Source: Hahellaceae bacterium (GTDB lineage Bacteria; Pseudomonadota; Gammaproteobacteria; Pseudomonadales; Oleiphilaceae). Taken from it: a stretch of DNA of 64,000 nucleotides. Below the pieces are notes generated by a model. That model did no database searches. It was given only the letters and a program-made list of their open reading frames with translations, and was not told where the DNA came from. A program made the position numbers and the translations under genes. The stretch is taken from positions 310,001-374,000 of the forward strand of contig JADJWY010000023.1 in NCBI GenBank assembly GCA_016716085.1, given 5' to 3'. This document shows, piece after piece, positions 1 through 8,576 of the stretch (positions are counted from its first letter, which is position 1; every line of letters starts with the position of its first letter).

Positions 1-1
1 A

Positions 2-1558
2 TGTTTTCAGGCGCAAAAGCGGATCGAGGCGATTACCCATTACCTCAAAGCCAACCCGGGGCAGGCAGGCATTATTTATTGTCTGAGCCGCAAAGCGACC
101 GAAGAGATTGCGCAAAAGCTGCGCGCAAAAGGGTTTAACGCCCGACACTACCATGCCCGAATGGACGCCGACGAGCGCAGACAGGTTCAGGATGCCTTCC
201 AACAGGATGCTGTTGACATTGTGTGTGCCACGATTGCCTTTGGTATGGGCATCGACAAGCCCAATATCCGCTGGGTCATTCATTACAACCTGCCAAAGAA
301 CGTGGAAAGCTACTATCAGGAAATCGGCCGTGCAGGACGCGATGGCGCCCCCGCAGAAGCCATTCTGTTTGCCGGTGCCGGCGACCTGAAAACCTACCTC
401 GACTTCATCAAGGACAGCGCTGGCACCGAAGAATACAAAGAAGTCCAGCGCAAGAAACTCTCCCGCATGTGGGAACTGACGCAAACCCAGTCCTGCCGGA
501 CCAATCTGGTGATCGGGTACTTCGGTGAGCATCGTTCAACGCCTTGCGGGCACTGCGACCTGTGCGACAACCCGCCCAGGGGCTTTGATGGCACCGAGCT
601 GGCTCAAAAAGCACTCTCCGCCTGCTATCGAGTAAATCAGAATGCCGCCCTGACGACCCTGGTTCAGGTGCTGAGAGGTTCCTACTCACCCGAGGTCAAA
701 GCCAATCAATACGACCAGATCAAAACCTTTGGTGCTGGCAAGGATCACAGTACGCATGAATGGAATCACTATATCACCCAGATGGTCGATCAAGGCCTGC
801 TCGCGGTCGACTTCCACCGCCAGAGCAAGCTGTCCCTCACCTCATTATCTGCCGCCGTACTGAAAGATGGGAAAACGGTGCAACTGTTCGAGCCACGCGA
901 GCAAACCCTGCGCAACCGGACAATCAAGGTCGAGGACAACCCGGAGCAACCGGTCGACCAAACGCTCTACGACAAACTGGCGCGCCTGCGCAAACAGATC
1001 AGCGAAGAAAAAGGCGGCGTACCGGCTTACGCGGTGTTTACCAATGCCACCCTGAAGGACATGGCCAGCAAGCAGCCCACGACTTATTCCACCTTCGATA
1101 AAGTCAGCGGCGTCGGCAAACGCAAACTGGAGCAATTTGGCGAACGCTTTATTGCGGTTATTCGGGAGCATCTGGGCCTGGGCGAGGGTGATCTTTCGCC
1201 GCTATTGGGCGAGACCGAAGCAGACGCAGCGGATGAAACCGACGAACGACCCACCCGCCCTGCCCGGCGCGTCAACACCCTGAAGGAAACCCTGCGGCTT
1301 CTGCAGGAAGGTTATTCCACCGCCGAGATCGCCGGGCAACGGGGACTCACTGAAAACACCGTCATCGAGCATGTGCTTCGCCTGCACACGGCAGGTGAGT
1401 CAGTCTCCATCGAACACCTGATCAGCCCCGACGACATTCGGGAAATTCAGGCATGTTGGCAGAAACTGGAGCACCCCAATGCTCTGCGACCGGTCTTCGA
1501 GGCGCTGGAAGGCCGAATCGGTTATGCACAGATCCGCTATGCGATTGAGTTGCTTTAG
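2..1558 (+). CDS. recQ: ATP-dependent DNA helicase RecQ, 5'-truncated by the window edge
   Basis: This is the C-terminal part of a RecQ-family 3'-5' DNA helicase; the reading frame is open to the left edge, so the start and helicase domain 1 lie outside. Visible are helicase domain 2 (IIYCLSRK, then TIAFGMGIDKPN and the motif VI segment QEIGRAGRDG), the zinc-binding RQC region (cysteines in CRTNLV, CGHCDLCDNPP), an HRDC domain (around YAVFTNATLKDMASKQP) and a C-terminal helix-turn-helix extension (EGYSTAEIAGQRGLTENTV). RecQ unwinds forks and recombination intermediates. It converges on the type III-D operon with only 3 bp between the two stop codons, leaving no room for a separate terminator. 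I read it as the housekeeping flank of the island. It is distinct from the second RecQ-like protein at 26948-29068. Confidence 0.95.
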   Translation, partial: CFQAQKRIEAITHYLKANPGQAGIIYCLSRKATEEIAQKLRAKGFNARHYHARMDADERRQVQDAFQQDAVDIVCATIAFGMGIDKPNIRWVIHYNLPKNVESYYQEIGRAGRDGAPAEAILFAGAGDLKTYLDFIKDSAGTEEYKEVQRKKLSRMWELTQTQSCRTNLVIGYFGEHRSTPCGHCDLCDNPPRGFDGTELAQKALSACYRVNQNAALTTLVQVLRGSYSPEVKANQYDQIKTFGAGKDHSTHEWNHYITQMVDQGLLAVDFHRQSKLSLTSLSAAVLKDGKTVQLFEPREQTLRNRTIKVEDNPEQPVDQTLYDKLARLRKQISEEKGGVPAYAVFTNATLKDMASKQPTTYSTFDKVSGVGKRKLEQFGERFIAVIREHLGLGEGDLSPLLGETEADAADETDERPTRPARRVNTLKETLRLLQEGYSTAEIAGQRGLTENTVIEHVLRLHTAGESVSIEHLISPDDIREIQACWQKLEHPNALRPVFEALEGRIGYAQIRYAIELL

Positions 1559-1561
1559 GGG

Positions 1562-4339
1562 CTAATGAAAATTAAACGGCAAACACTGCCCCAGTTCGAG
1601 CATGATTTCTGCCGGGGTATAACGCACTTCACCGGCTACAGCGTTTGACCAGTCAGTCAACGCCTGTAACGGCGCATTCGGCAGACTGAAGTCAAACTCA
1701 TCCAGCGAGACCGCCTCCCCCCAACTGACCGGGATGCCCGCCGCGGATAATGCCACAGCCAACACACAGTGCATCCACCGCAGCAGCGGTGATTCTTCCT
1801 GGGCCAAGGCATCCAATGAACATTGCCCAAGGGTCTTGGCAGAAACGGATTTATTGCGGGACGCCAGCAAGATGGCCCGATAAGCGTCAATCAGCGGCCA
1901 GGGGTGTCCTTTGCCTGCACTCCACTCTGCCTCTCCCCCCAGGTAGCGCGTAGCGACACGCTCAAAGGTCTCGGGAAAGGCCATCATAGCTCTCAAAAAC
2001 ACGTGATGCTGGTAACGCTTCAAATCCTGGGCAAAAAAGCTACTGGCCGCAGCCTTGTCCGGCGTTGTACCCAGGTAGTCGGTTAGCTCTGCAATCAGCG
2101 TGTCGTCTGCTTTTGCTCCGTTTTGCAGGAGCTGATCCATGCGTGTGATCAAGCGATAGGCCTGGGTCTGTTGCTGATCCCGCTTCGCTGCCTGCCTGTC
2201 CGTTAGGCGAGCAAAGCCCTCCAGGGCCGCATCAAAGTAACCCAAGGCATCATCAAACTCACCCATGAAAGCGGCGTGTTGCCCCAGACTGGATTGCACT
2301 TTGCACCAGTTTTTCAGGCCCGGAATCGCAGGGGCCGTGCCAATCCAGTGATGCAATGCATTGGCCGCCAACTCAAACTGGAAGGCATTGGTCGCTGCGA
2401 CCGCGATCCGCAAATCGGCTTCGCAGGCATCCGGTGAGGCTTCTTCACGCAGATCCTCCGCCAGTGCCATGCTTGCCCTGGCATCCGCCAGCGCGGTGGC
2501 GCCAAAATGATTGGCGCATGCGAGTCGGGCCGAATGCCAGTTCAGTCGCGCCAACGGCGGCATTTCCCCCTGTGCCGGCTGCCATTTCTGTAGCCATTCC
2601 AGTGCGGCAGCCAGCTCAACCAGCACATAACGCTTTTGCTGCATCAGCATCTGTACGTGACTCAGGTAACGCCGCCAGACCGCAAGTTCTTTGCTGACTT
2701 TTTCGCCCAGACGAGTGGCCAGCTCCACGGCCAGACTGCCCGCCGGTTCATTTTGCAGATTGGCCACCAGAAAATACCAATCTACAGGCTCAAGTTCGAG
2801 GTGACGGTCAACGGCTAAATAGAGTCGTTCCATCGCGGCCTCATCTGGCTGCAACAGGCAATGTCCTACAAATCGGCTGGCTTTCAGACGCTTTTTGCTG
2901 ACTGCAGAATTGCTACCCCAGGTATAGGCGATCGCATCGACATAACCATTTAGCACATTCTCATCCTTGCCGATAAATTCAGCTGAGAGGTGTACATGTT
3001 TGAAGCGAGGGTCAAGCTCCGTCAACTCCGCGTGTAACATGCGACAGACGACAGATAGACTAGTTCCAGGCTCGTAGTCATCACGTTGTTCGATGGCAAA
3101 TTTCACAGATGAGCCTGGGCCAGACTGACTCTCGGCAGACAGATCGTGGTCCGGGAACGGCAACTGCCGCAAGACCCAACGCATCATAGTTTCAACCGCA
3201 CTGAGCCAGTGACGATCAAGACCGGGCACAGCGTCCTTGAGGGTAAAGCCGAACACACCGACCGGATTTTCTAGAATCGCCTCCACCGCTTTGTCCACCT
3301 CAGCCGGTGGCGCATCAACAGCATGGAAACCCACTTTGAGTTTTGGTAATGCCTGTCCAACCGGTACCGCCAGAGCAACAATACGCCCTAAATCTTTATC
3401 CCGAATGCCCATTGCATCCACTTCACTCCCGAAGGATTTGCCAGTTTCGTCAATGAGAACCTCCCAGTGCTTCTGCGCTGCCTGGTGCCGCAGACTGCTA
3501 GGATGAACCCCTTCTCTGAGCGAGACCGGCTTGAGTGTAGTATGTTTGACGGTAAGCTGGGCATCCTTGACACTAGCAAACCCCCGCTGTTTTTCGAGTT
3601 TGTGTTTCAGCGAGCTCTTGATCAGATTGCTTTTTTGGCTTTTCAGTATTTTGGCAAATTGAGCATCGAAATCGCCCTTCCCCTGCCCAGTCCGATTGAA
3701 CAGCGAATGCACTTCCTGCCATATTTCGGCAGCCCTTTCACCCAGGCGAACATGCTGGCGAACATTATTCAGAATGCCGCGGGAAATCGCTTCTCTACTG
3801 GCAGCTTCCGCGACGGCGTCCCGCAGAAAGTCAGCTTGATTGCCCCAAGAGGCCCTCAAAAAGGATTGCCACAACAATTGCTTGTTACTTAACTCTGAAG
3901 CCTGTGTGGGTTTTCTTTTGAGCACCGCTTTGGGTTCAGATGATGACGTAGGTAAAGATGCAGACGGTTTTAGGGATCCAGACAGTGTTGGAGGTGGGAT
4001 TTCAACTTCCGTCTCCGTTTCAGAAAAAGACGGCTGCACCATGAGCACTTGTTCACCGCTGTGAAAATCAATCCAGACTGCCCCAACTGTTTCCGACTGG
4101 CATTGAACCACTACTCGGGCCTTTGGGAATGCTGCCTGGGCTGCGAGCCAGAATTTACCGGGTGTTTTTTCTGCGCCTGCTATACAGTCAACCGTATCAA
4201 ATTGCGACTTCAGGCTGCTTTTAAGATCAAAGGCTCCGACGTCAGAGGGTTGCTCTGCTGGAACGATAGTTAAGGCGGCCAAAGCAGATGGGAGATCGCC
4301 GTCTATCCCTGGCAGTTTGAGGCAACAACTCGTGTTCAC
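1562..4339 (-). CDS. Large type III-D-associated protein: RNase H-like pattern plus helical repeats (not recognised)
   Basis: I do not recognise this 925-residue family. It is the last gene of the III-D operon, 39 bp after the TIGR03986-type RAMP gene. Three segments are visible. Residues 1-145 end in a Pro/Ser/Glu-rich linker. Residues about 290-475 show acidic residues spaced as in RNase H-fold nucleases: D297-E298 in VLIDETG, E418 in AIEQRDDYEPG, and D468 in NGYVDAIAYTWG. From about residue 490 to the end the protein is all-helical and TPR-like (for example KYDDALGYF-type helices such as GEFDDALGYFDAALEGFARL). IDETG recalls the IDESG motif of DUF3800. Inference: a nuclease domain tethered to a helical scaffold that works with the III-D effector. 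The fold assignment is by eye only. Confidence 0.6.
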   Translation of the reverse strand: MNTSCCLKLPGIDGDLPSALAALTIVPAEQPSDVGAFDLKSSLKSQFDTVDCIAGAEKTPGKFWLAAQAAFPKARVVVQCQSETVGAVWIDFHSGEQVLMVQPSFSETETEVEIPPPTLSGSLKPSASLPTSSSEPKAVLKRKPTQASELSNKQLLWQSFLRASWGNQADFLRDAVAEAASREAISRGILNNVRQHVRLGERAAEIWQEVHSLFNRTGQGKGDFDAQFAKILKSQKSNLIKSSLKHKLEKQRGFASVKDAQLTVKHTTLKPVSLREGVHPSSLRHQAAQKHWEVLIDETGKSFGSEVDAMGIRDKDLGRIVALAVPVGQALPKLKVGFHAVDAPPAEVDKAVEAILENPVGVFGFTLKDAVPGLDRHWLSAVETMMRWVLRQLPFPDHDLSAESQSGPGSSVKFAIEQRDDYEPGTSLSVVCRMLHAELTELDPRFKHVHLSAEFIGKDENVLNGYVDAIAYTWGSNSAVSKKRLKASRFVGHCLLQPDEAAMERLYLAVDRHLELEPVDWYFLVANLQNEPAGSLAVELATRLGEKVSKELAVWRRYLSHVQMLMQQKRYVLVELAAALEWLQKWQPAQGEMPPLARLNWHSARLACANHFGATALADARASMALAEDLREEASPDACEADLRIAVAATNAFQFELAANALHHWIGTAPAIPGLKNWCKVQSSLGQHAAFMGEFDDALGYFDAALEGFARLTDRQAAKRDQQQTQAYRLITRMDQLLQNGAKADDTLIAELTDYLGTTPDKAAASSFFAQDLKRYQHHVFLRAMMAFPETFERVATRYLGGEAEWSAGKGHPWPLIDAYRAILLASRNKSVSAKTLGQCSLDALAQEESPLLRWMHCVLAVALSAAGIPVSWGEAVSLDEFDFSLPNAPLQALTDWSNAVAGEVRYTPAEIMLELGQCLPFNFH

Positions 4340-4378
4340 TAATTTTTCTCCTGCTCGTATTTCTTGTTCGCCCTAACC

Positions 4379-6595
4379 TTAACTTTTCAGTTTGGTGATA
4401 AGGTCCTTTCTGGGCGCTTTCTTTTTGGCATTGGCAATTTTCATAAAGCCGGTATCCTGCTCAATTCGTTCTGCCAGCCAAACCCGGTCTTCCTTTGGCA
4501 AGTCGCTGTCGATTGCCTGTTGTACATATTCCGTGATAACTCCCACCTCACGTCCCTCCGGCAATGAAGCCAGTGAGTTCAACCACTCCCAAAGCGGACG
4601 ACGCGTTTCACTAAGGCTTTCGAGCATTGCCTGAGCTTCCGCCGCTGCAGAGGCTTCCGCCTGTTGCCGGGCCAACTCTTCGGCTGCAGCCGCTTCAGCA
4701 CGCTTTTGCGCGACCAGCATATCCTTCACCGAAGTGACGCTCGTCGGTAAGATGGCCTCCGCAAACGGGTTTATTTCGGTTTTTTCGACATAGGGTTTCA
4801 ACACTTTACGGTCGTCTTTGACTGACTTGAACTCGTTGATATTTTTCTTGGTTCCGTCGTCGTGGGTTACCTGTTCAAGTTTCAAATGGCTGAGCTCATG
4901 GTTTTTAGCTTCAGCAGGATCACTCATGGCAAGGAGCTGCTTCAATGCATCACTTTCGATCCACCGCGCACCACGCCCGTCGGCACTGTAGGCGTCGTCT
5001 ATCGAAGCTTGAAAGGCATCCAAAATTTGTTTCTGATCTGGAGGATTCTGCCTGGCGGGGTCGTTCCAGATCAGTGATTCATAACCACTCAATTTGACGC
5101 TAAGTTGCCCGAAACCCAGTGACTTGGCCATACCAAGTGCATGCCGCTTGCTACTGTCGCCCCCCCAGGTTAGCGCCCAGACCAAGGCACCCAACTCAGC
5201 GAGTTTAAGGTTGTGAAACCGAAGTTTGCCCGTGAACAAGCCACCGGCAGCCAGCGGCCGCAATTTTTGCTGCACGTTCACTTTATCCTGTAGCTTGGGC
5301 GGCAGCGGTGGCACATTGATGTTACCCGGTGCATGCACCGGGTAACGTTTCCAACCCCGAATTCTGGCATTCGGATCCGAGTAGGTAAGATACTCCCGAC
5401 TGCTGAGACTGTCTCCGCTGGAAGGCTGTTCGACATAGGCCGGATAAAACGACGAATGGGGTGACCCCAGAATGGTGGTTTGCTCGGCACCAGGCTTGGT
5501 AGAGACCGCAATCGCATCATCGAGGGACACCCGCCCCCTGAGCGACTTGCCACCCTCTTTGCGCAAAGCGCCGAACAACAGTTCCGCCATGTCAAAAGCC
5601 CCTTCGCCGGCAGCCGGGTTCTGACGTTTGCTTACCAGTTCCTGCACACTGTTTCGATGCGGAATCCTGAACATGTAGGACAAGCCCAAGTGGGTCACAC
5701 GACTTTTGTCTTTCAGGAAGAACACAGGTATTCCCGGTGAACGCTTATGTAGTTGCCAGTCCAGGTAGTTATCCAGGTCCGACTCCTTGTTCTGGGGATT
5801 GGCCATGTGGATAAAACGAAAATCGGCCATAACCTGAGAACTGACCGGCAAAAATTCCCGGCCAGGCGGCTGAAACAGGAACTCTTTCTTTTTTCCCGGC
5901 ACTTGTCCCGTAATCACAACGTAGCCGGATTCACCATCTGAGGTCAACTCAACGAGCCTAGGCGCATTAGGGGCCATTTTATATGGCCTGGGTTTTAACC
6001 CTTGAGCGTGAACCTGCATGCGTTTGTAGGCAGCAAAGGCTCTTTCGCCATAGTCCAGTTTGATGCCTTTGGCTTTCAAGTGATCGCGACTGATCCGAAA
6101 ATAACCACACGGATAAATGCGCCATTCTGTACCCTCCAGCCGCAGCCAGCCGGTTAAACGATCGGCACCTATCACTCTGCGGTAACTGCTCTCGACTGCC
6201 TTGTGCAGATCACGGAAACCGTGATGTTTGTCGTCCACAAACTGCATGCGGGCGAAGCTGGCAATTTCAACGACATTCCGCACCATTCCTTTCAGGGACG
6301 AGCCTGGGATCATTGGCTTCTTTGATCCATCACAGGTTTCTTTGGGCAAGATTGCCATTGTTTCACGTTGTTGCACACCAGCACTGAGAAAAGGGGTATG
6401 CAGTTTGATTTCCAGATCCAGCACGCCGCTGATGCCTTCGCGAAAGGGTATATCGTGGCTCACCAGCGGCCCCCAGTTCGGAAACCAGATCCAACTGGAC
6501 AGCGGCACGAAATTGTAGGGTGCGTGAACTTTACCACCTTGCGCAGCCTTTCCCGTGGCTGATGCATTAACCGATGAATTATGAGATTTGCTCAT
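4379..6595 (-). CDS. CRISPR type III RAMP protein, TIGR03986-like (Cas7 family)
   Basis: This is a 738-residue RAMP-superfamily protein of the TIGR03986 type, a long Cas7-like subunit of type III-D effectors. The diagnostic segment is LHTPFLSAGVQQRE followed by MIPGSSLKGMVRN (residues about 65-105), the Csm3-type substrate loop and first helix. A glycine-rich loop, AKSLGFGQLSVKLSGY, lies near residue 500. After about residue 610 comes an Ala/Glu/Arg-rich coiled coil (KRAEAAAAEELARQQAE), then about 80 residues of helical, basic C-terminus ending KKAPRKDLITKLKS. The start codon overlaps the csx19 stop by 4 bp (ATGA). In III-D complexes such subunits bind crRNA and target RNA. The coiled coil and tail resemble those of Csm5 in the III-A operon at 38803. 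Confidence 0.88.
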   Translation of the reverse strand: MSKSHNSSVNASATGKAAQGGKVHAPYNFVPLSSWIWFPNWGPLVSHDIPFREGISGVLDLEIKLHTPFLSAGVQQRETMAILPKETCDGSKKPMIPGSSLKGMVRNVVEIASFARMQFVDDKHHGFRDLHKAVESSYRRVIGADRLTGWLRLEGTEWRIYPCGYFRISRDHLKAKGIKLDYGERAFAAYKRMQVHAQGLKPRPYKMAPNAPRLVELTSDGESGYVVITGQVPGKKKEFLFQPPGREFLPVSSQVMADFRFIHMANPQNKESDLDNYLDWQLHKRSPGIPVFFLKDKSRVTHLGLSYMFRIPHRNSVQELVSKRQNPAAGEGAFDMAELLFGALRKEGGKSLRGRVSLDDAIAVSTKPGAEQTTILGSPHSSFYPAYVEQPSSGDSLSSREYLTYSDPNARIRGWKRYPVHAPGNINVPPLPPKLQDKVNVQQKLRPLAAGGLFTGKLRFHNLKLAELGALVWALTWGGDSSKRHALGMAKSLGFGQLSVKLSGYESLIWNDPARQNPPDQKQILDAFQASIDDAYSADGRGARWIESDALKQLLAMSDPAEAKNHELSHLKLEQVTHDDGTKKNINEFKSVKDDRKVLKPYVEKTEINPFAEAILPTSVTSVKDMLVAQKRAEAAAAEELARQQAEASAAAEAQAMLESLSETRRPLWEWLNSLASLPEGREVGVITEYVQQAIDSDLPKEDRVWLAERIEQDTGFMKIANAKKKAPRKDLITKLKS

Positions 6596-7086
6596 TGGGC
6601 CTTCTCCTGTATCAATCCGGTAAAGCGAGCAGCCTGCAAGCGGAATCCTTCTCCCGGTTTAGCCTGCCAGTAACGACGATAACGCAGCCGGTGATTTTCA
6701 CTGGTGCTTAAAAATGTCACATTCTCTGCCAGATGGCTGTTGCCCGACTCTTCTGTATAGACGGAAAGACTCCAGTGATCGCCCTCACAGGTGACATGCA
6801 GACTTCGCTGTTGGTCAAACAGCTCAGCTGCCAATACCGGTTGGCCCTTCAGATTTTCAGGGATACCGGCAATGACCAGGCTTTGTCCCGATGAGCACTG
6901 AATCCAGCCCGAACCACCGTCGAACGCGTTAATGACATTCCAAACGTCGGCCAAACTGGAGACCCTGCGCGAGTCACAGTGCAAACCTGTAGGTCTCAAA
7001 TCGGCCAGCATTCGCCACTGCTTACCTTGTACGCCCTGTAAATCCCGATAGGCGGCCAGGGTGGAATTCAGATCGTTGTCTTTCAT
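6592..7086 (-). CDS. csx19: CRISPR-associated protein Csx19-like (TIGR03984)
   Basis: This small protein (164 residues from the chosen start) fits Csx19 by size, by position between two III-D RAMP genes and by segments such as GGSGWIQCSSGQSLVIAG. Csx19 is a small accessory subunit confined to type III-D loci; its exact role is less clear than that of the Cas7 subunits. I start at ATG 7086 rather than the longer in-frame start at 7164: this gives the 4-bp ATGA overlap used throughout the operon, a GGGGG-type ribosome-binding site sits just upstream, and the longer form would overlap the previous gene by about 80 bp. Family assignment is by pattern and context, not by search. Confidence 0.72.
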   Translation of the reverse strand: MKDNDLNSTLAAYRDLQGVQGKQWRMLADLRPTGLHCDSRRVSSLADVWNVINAFDGGSGWIQCSSGQSLVIAGIPENLKGQPVLAAELFDQQRSLHVTCEGDHWSLSVYTEESGNSHLAENVTFLSTSENHRLRYRRYWQAKPGEGFRLQAARFTGLIQEKAQ

Positions 7087-8576
7087 ATCACCGCCCCCTG
7101 CGTTTTCCCCTGTAATACTTGAATGGGGCCTTCCTGTAACCAGGCCCTTCCTGTCTCTGTCCAATCCACCTTGCCGGAAAATACTCCCTGCCCTTTGGAC
7201 ACCCCCCCACCCAGGGGCAAGCGGCCTTCGGCCAGGTCGTCAAGTGCCAGCTGAAGCGCCTGCCTGGCTGCTGCTTCAATACCTTTCATCCGGTCCTGGT
7301 CAAGGTAGATCTGAAGCGTGAACTCCCCGCCATTTACCAGTTCATCACTAAACAATGCCGTATCGCGAGTGCCCCCTGTAAATCGGTCGATGCTGTTGTG
7401 CATGCGATGTTCTATCCGTTCCTGCTGGATCGTCAGGAAGCAATCGTCAACAGTAAGAACCCCGGCACGGGACTGCTCGGAATGCGATTTCTGCTTGCTG
7501 TTTTCGACGTCGCCGAGTAACTGTCTGATAGCTGCTGGGCGCATCAGTCCTTTTGACTTTTCGCCGCCTCCGGCATCCGTGTCATACAGCTCCAAAGCGT
7601 CTTCCGCGAAGCGACCTGTCAGGCGCAAGTAATGGAAAAGTATTCGATGGGACAAGGCGCCTTTCACACTGCTGCCCGGTATCACCAGCAATTGCGCCGT
7701 GCCGTGCCGTTTGACTTCACCACTCCCCTTGTTCCAGTCAATGAACCCCTCGACCATCAAACGGCCATCGGCAGGCTTGTCTGGACTCTGCAGGCTTAGG
7801 ACCGGTCCGTTGCTGGCGCCTATCCTCCAAGGTGTTACCGGCCTCAGCTTTACTGTAGCGGCACAAGCATCCACGTCCGGTTCATCGGTGCAGGCTTTCA
7901 AGACCGGCGCAGGCTGTCTCAGGTCAACTGGCATCTGGGAAAATGCCCGGAATTGCGTTTCATCCCGCAGGTCGAAGCTGGCACTGGTTGTGCGAATGAC
8001 GCTCACTGCACCGAGCCCTGCGCGAGTGGAGGCACCAAGTCGAAAACCGGGATGAACGAATAGGGCTCGCAACATGGGCCAATCGCGATCATCCAATGAG
8101 GCGGATAGCAGACGTAGTTCGGTTGTAAAACGCGTACCACGTGGCACGACCACACGATCAAACTTGGCGCCGTCCTGCGCACTACCACGGTGATTCAGAC
8201 GCACATTGTCACGCAACAGAGGTTGTGCTTCGCTCAACCAATCCAGTACTGGATCCTGGCTGGTAGCCAGCCCCGTAACCGGCCTGTCTTTGCTGTCGTG
8301 AACACAGGCCCAACTAACGCGAACGCGCGACGCCTGCTCGTCAGTACCGATCCCGGCATCACCGAACAGGGCGCTGGTACTTTCACCGTGAGCCTTGAAC
8401 CACAAATGTCGCAAGACACCCCCAATGGCGGTTCCTGAAATCGTCGGCAGACCGTTCGCATCGCGCACCAGTTCACTGTCAAACCCATCACCAGCCCTGC
8501 CACTGTGCAGGGCCAATGGGGTTTTCGCTTCAAAACAAATCCTTGCCACATGCAAGACTGGATAATGCTGTCTCAT
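7083..8576 (-). CDS. Double-Cas7 RAMP protein of the type III-D effector
   Basis: This is a fusion of two Csm3-like RAMP domains. Domain 1 (residues about 1-210) has D-rich loop GFDSELVRDANGLPTISG, helix GTAIGGVLRHLW and glycine loop GFRLGASTRAGLGAV. Domain 2 (about 250-480) has VIPGSSVKGALSHR, the segment HNSIDRFTGGTRDTALF and glycine loop LPLGGGVSKGQGVF. Tandem Cas7 fusions (Cas7-2x) are known from III-D effectors, where each domain covers about 6 nt of crRNA and may carry a target-RNA cleavage aspartate; the aspartates in FDSELVRD are the candidates in domain 1. The ATG at 8576 overlaps the csx10 stop (ATGA), which favours it over the upstream start at 8600. Confidence 0.88.
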   Translation of the reverse strand: MRQHYPVLHVARICFEAKTPLALHSGRAGDGFDSELVRDANGLPTISGTAIGGVLRHLWFKAHGESTSALFGDAGIGTDEQASRVRVSWACVHDSKDRPVTGLATSQDPVLDWLSEAQPLLRDNVRLNHRGSAQDGAKFDRVVVPRGTRFTTELRLLSASLDDRDWPMLRALFVHPGFRLGASTRAGLGAVSVIRTTSASFDLRDETQFRAFSQMPVDLRQPAPVLKACTDEPDVDACAATVKLRPVTPWRIGASNGPVLSLQSPDKPADGRLMVEGFIDWNKGSGEVKRHGTAQLLVIPGSSVKGALSHRILFHYLRLTGRFAEDALELYDTDAGGGEKSKGLMRPAAIRQLLGDVENSKQKSHSEQSRAGVLTVDDCFLTIQQERIEHRMHNSIDRFTGGTRDTALFSDELVNGGEFTLQIYLDQDRMKGIEAAARQALQLALDDLAEGRLPLGGGVSKGQGVFSGKVDWTETGRAWLQEGPIQVLQGKTQGAVI

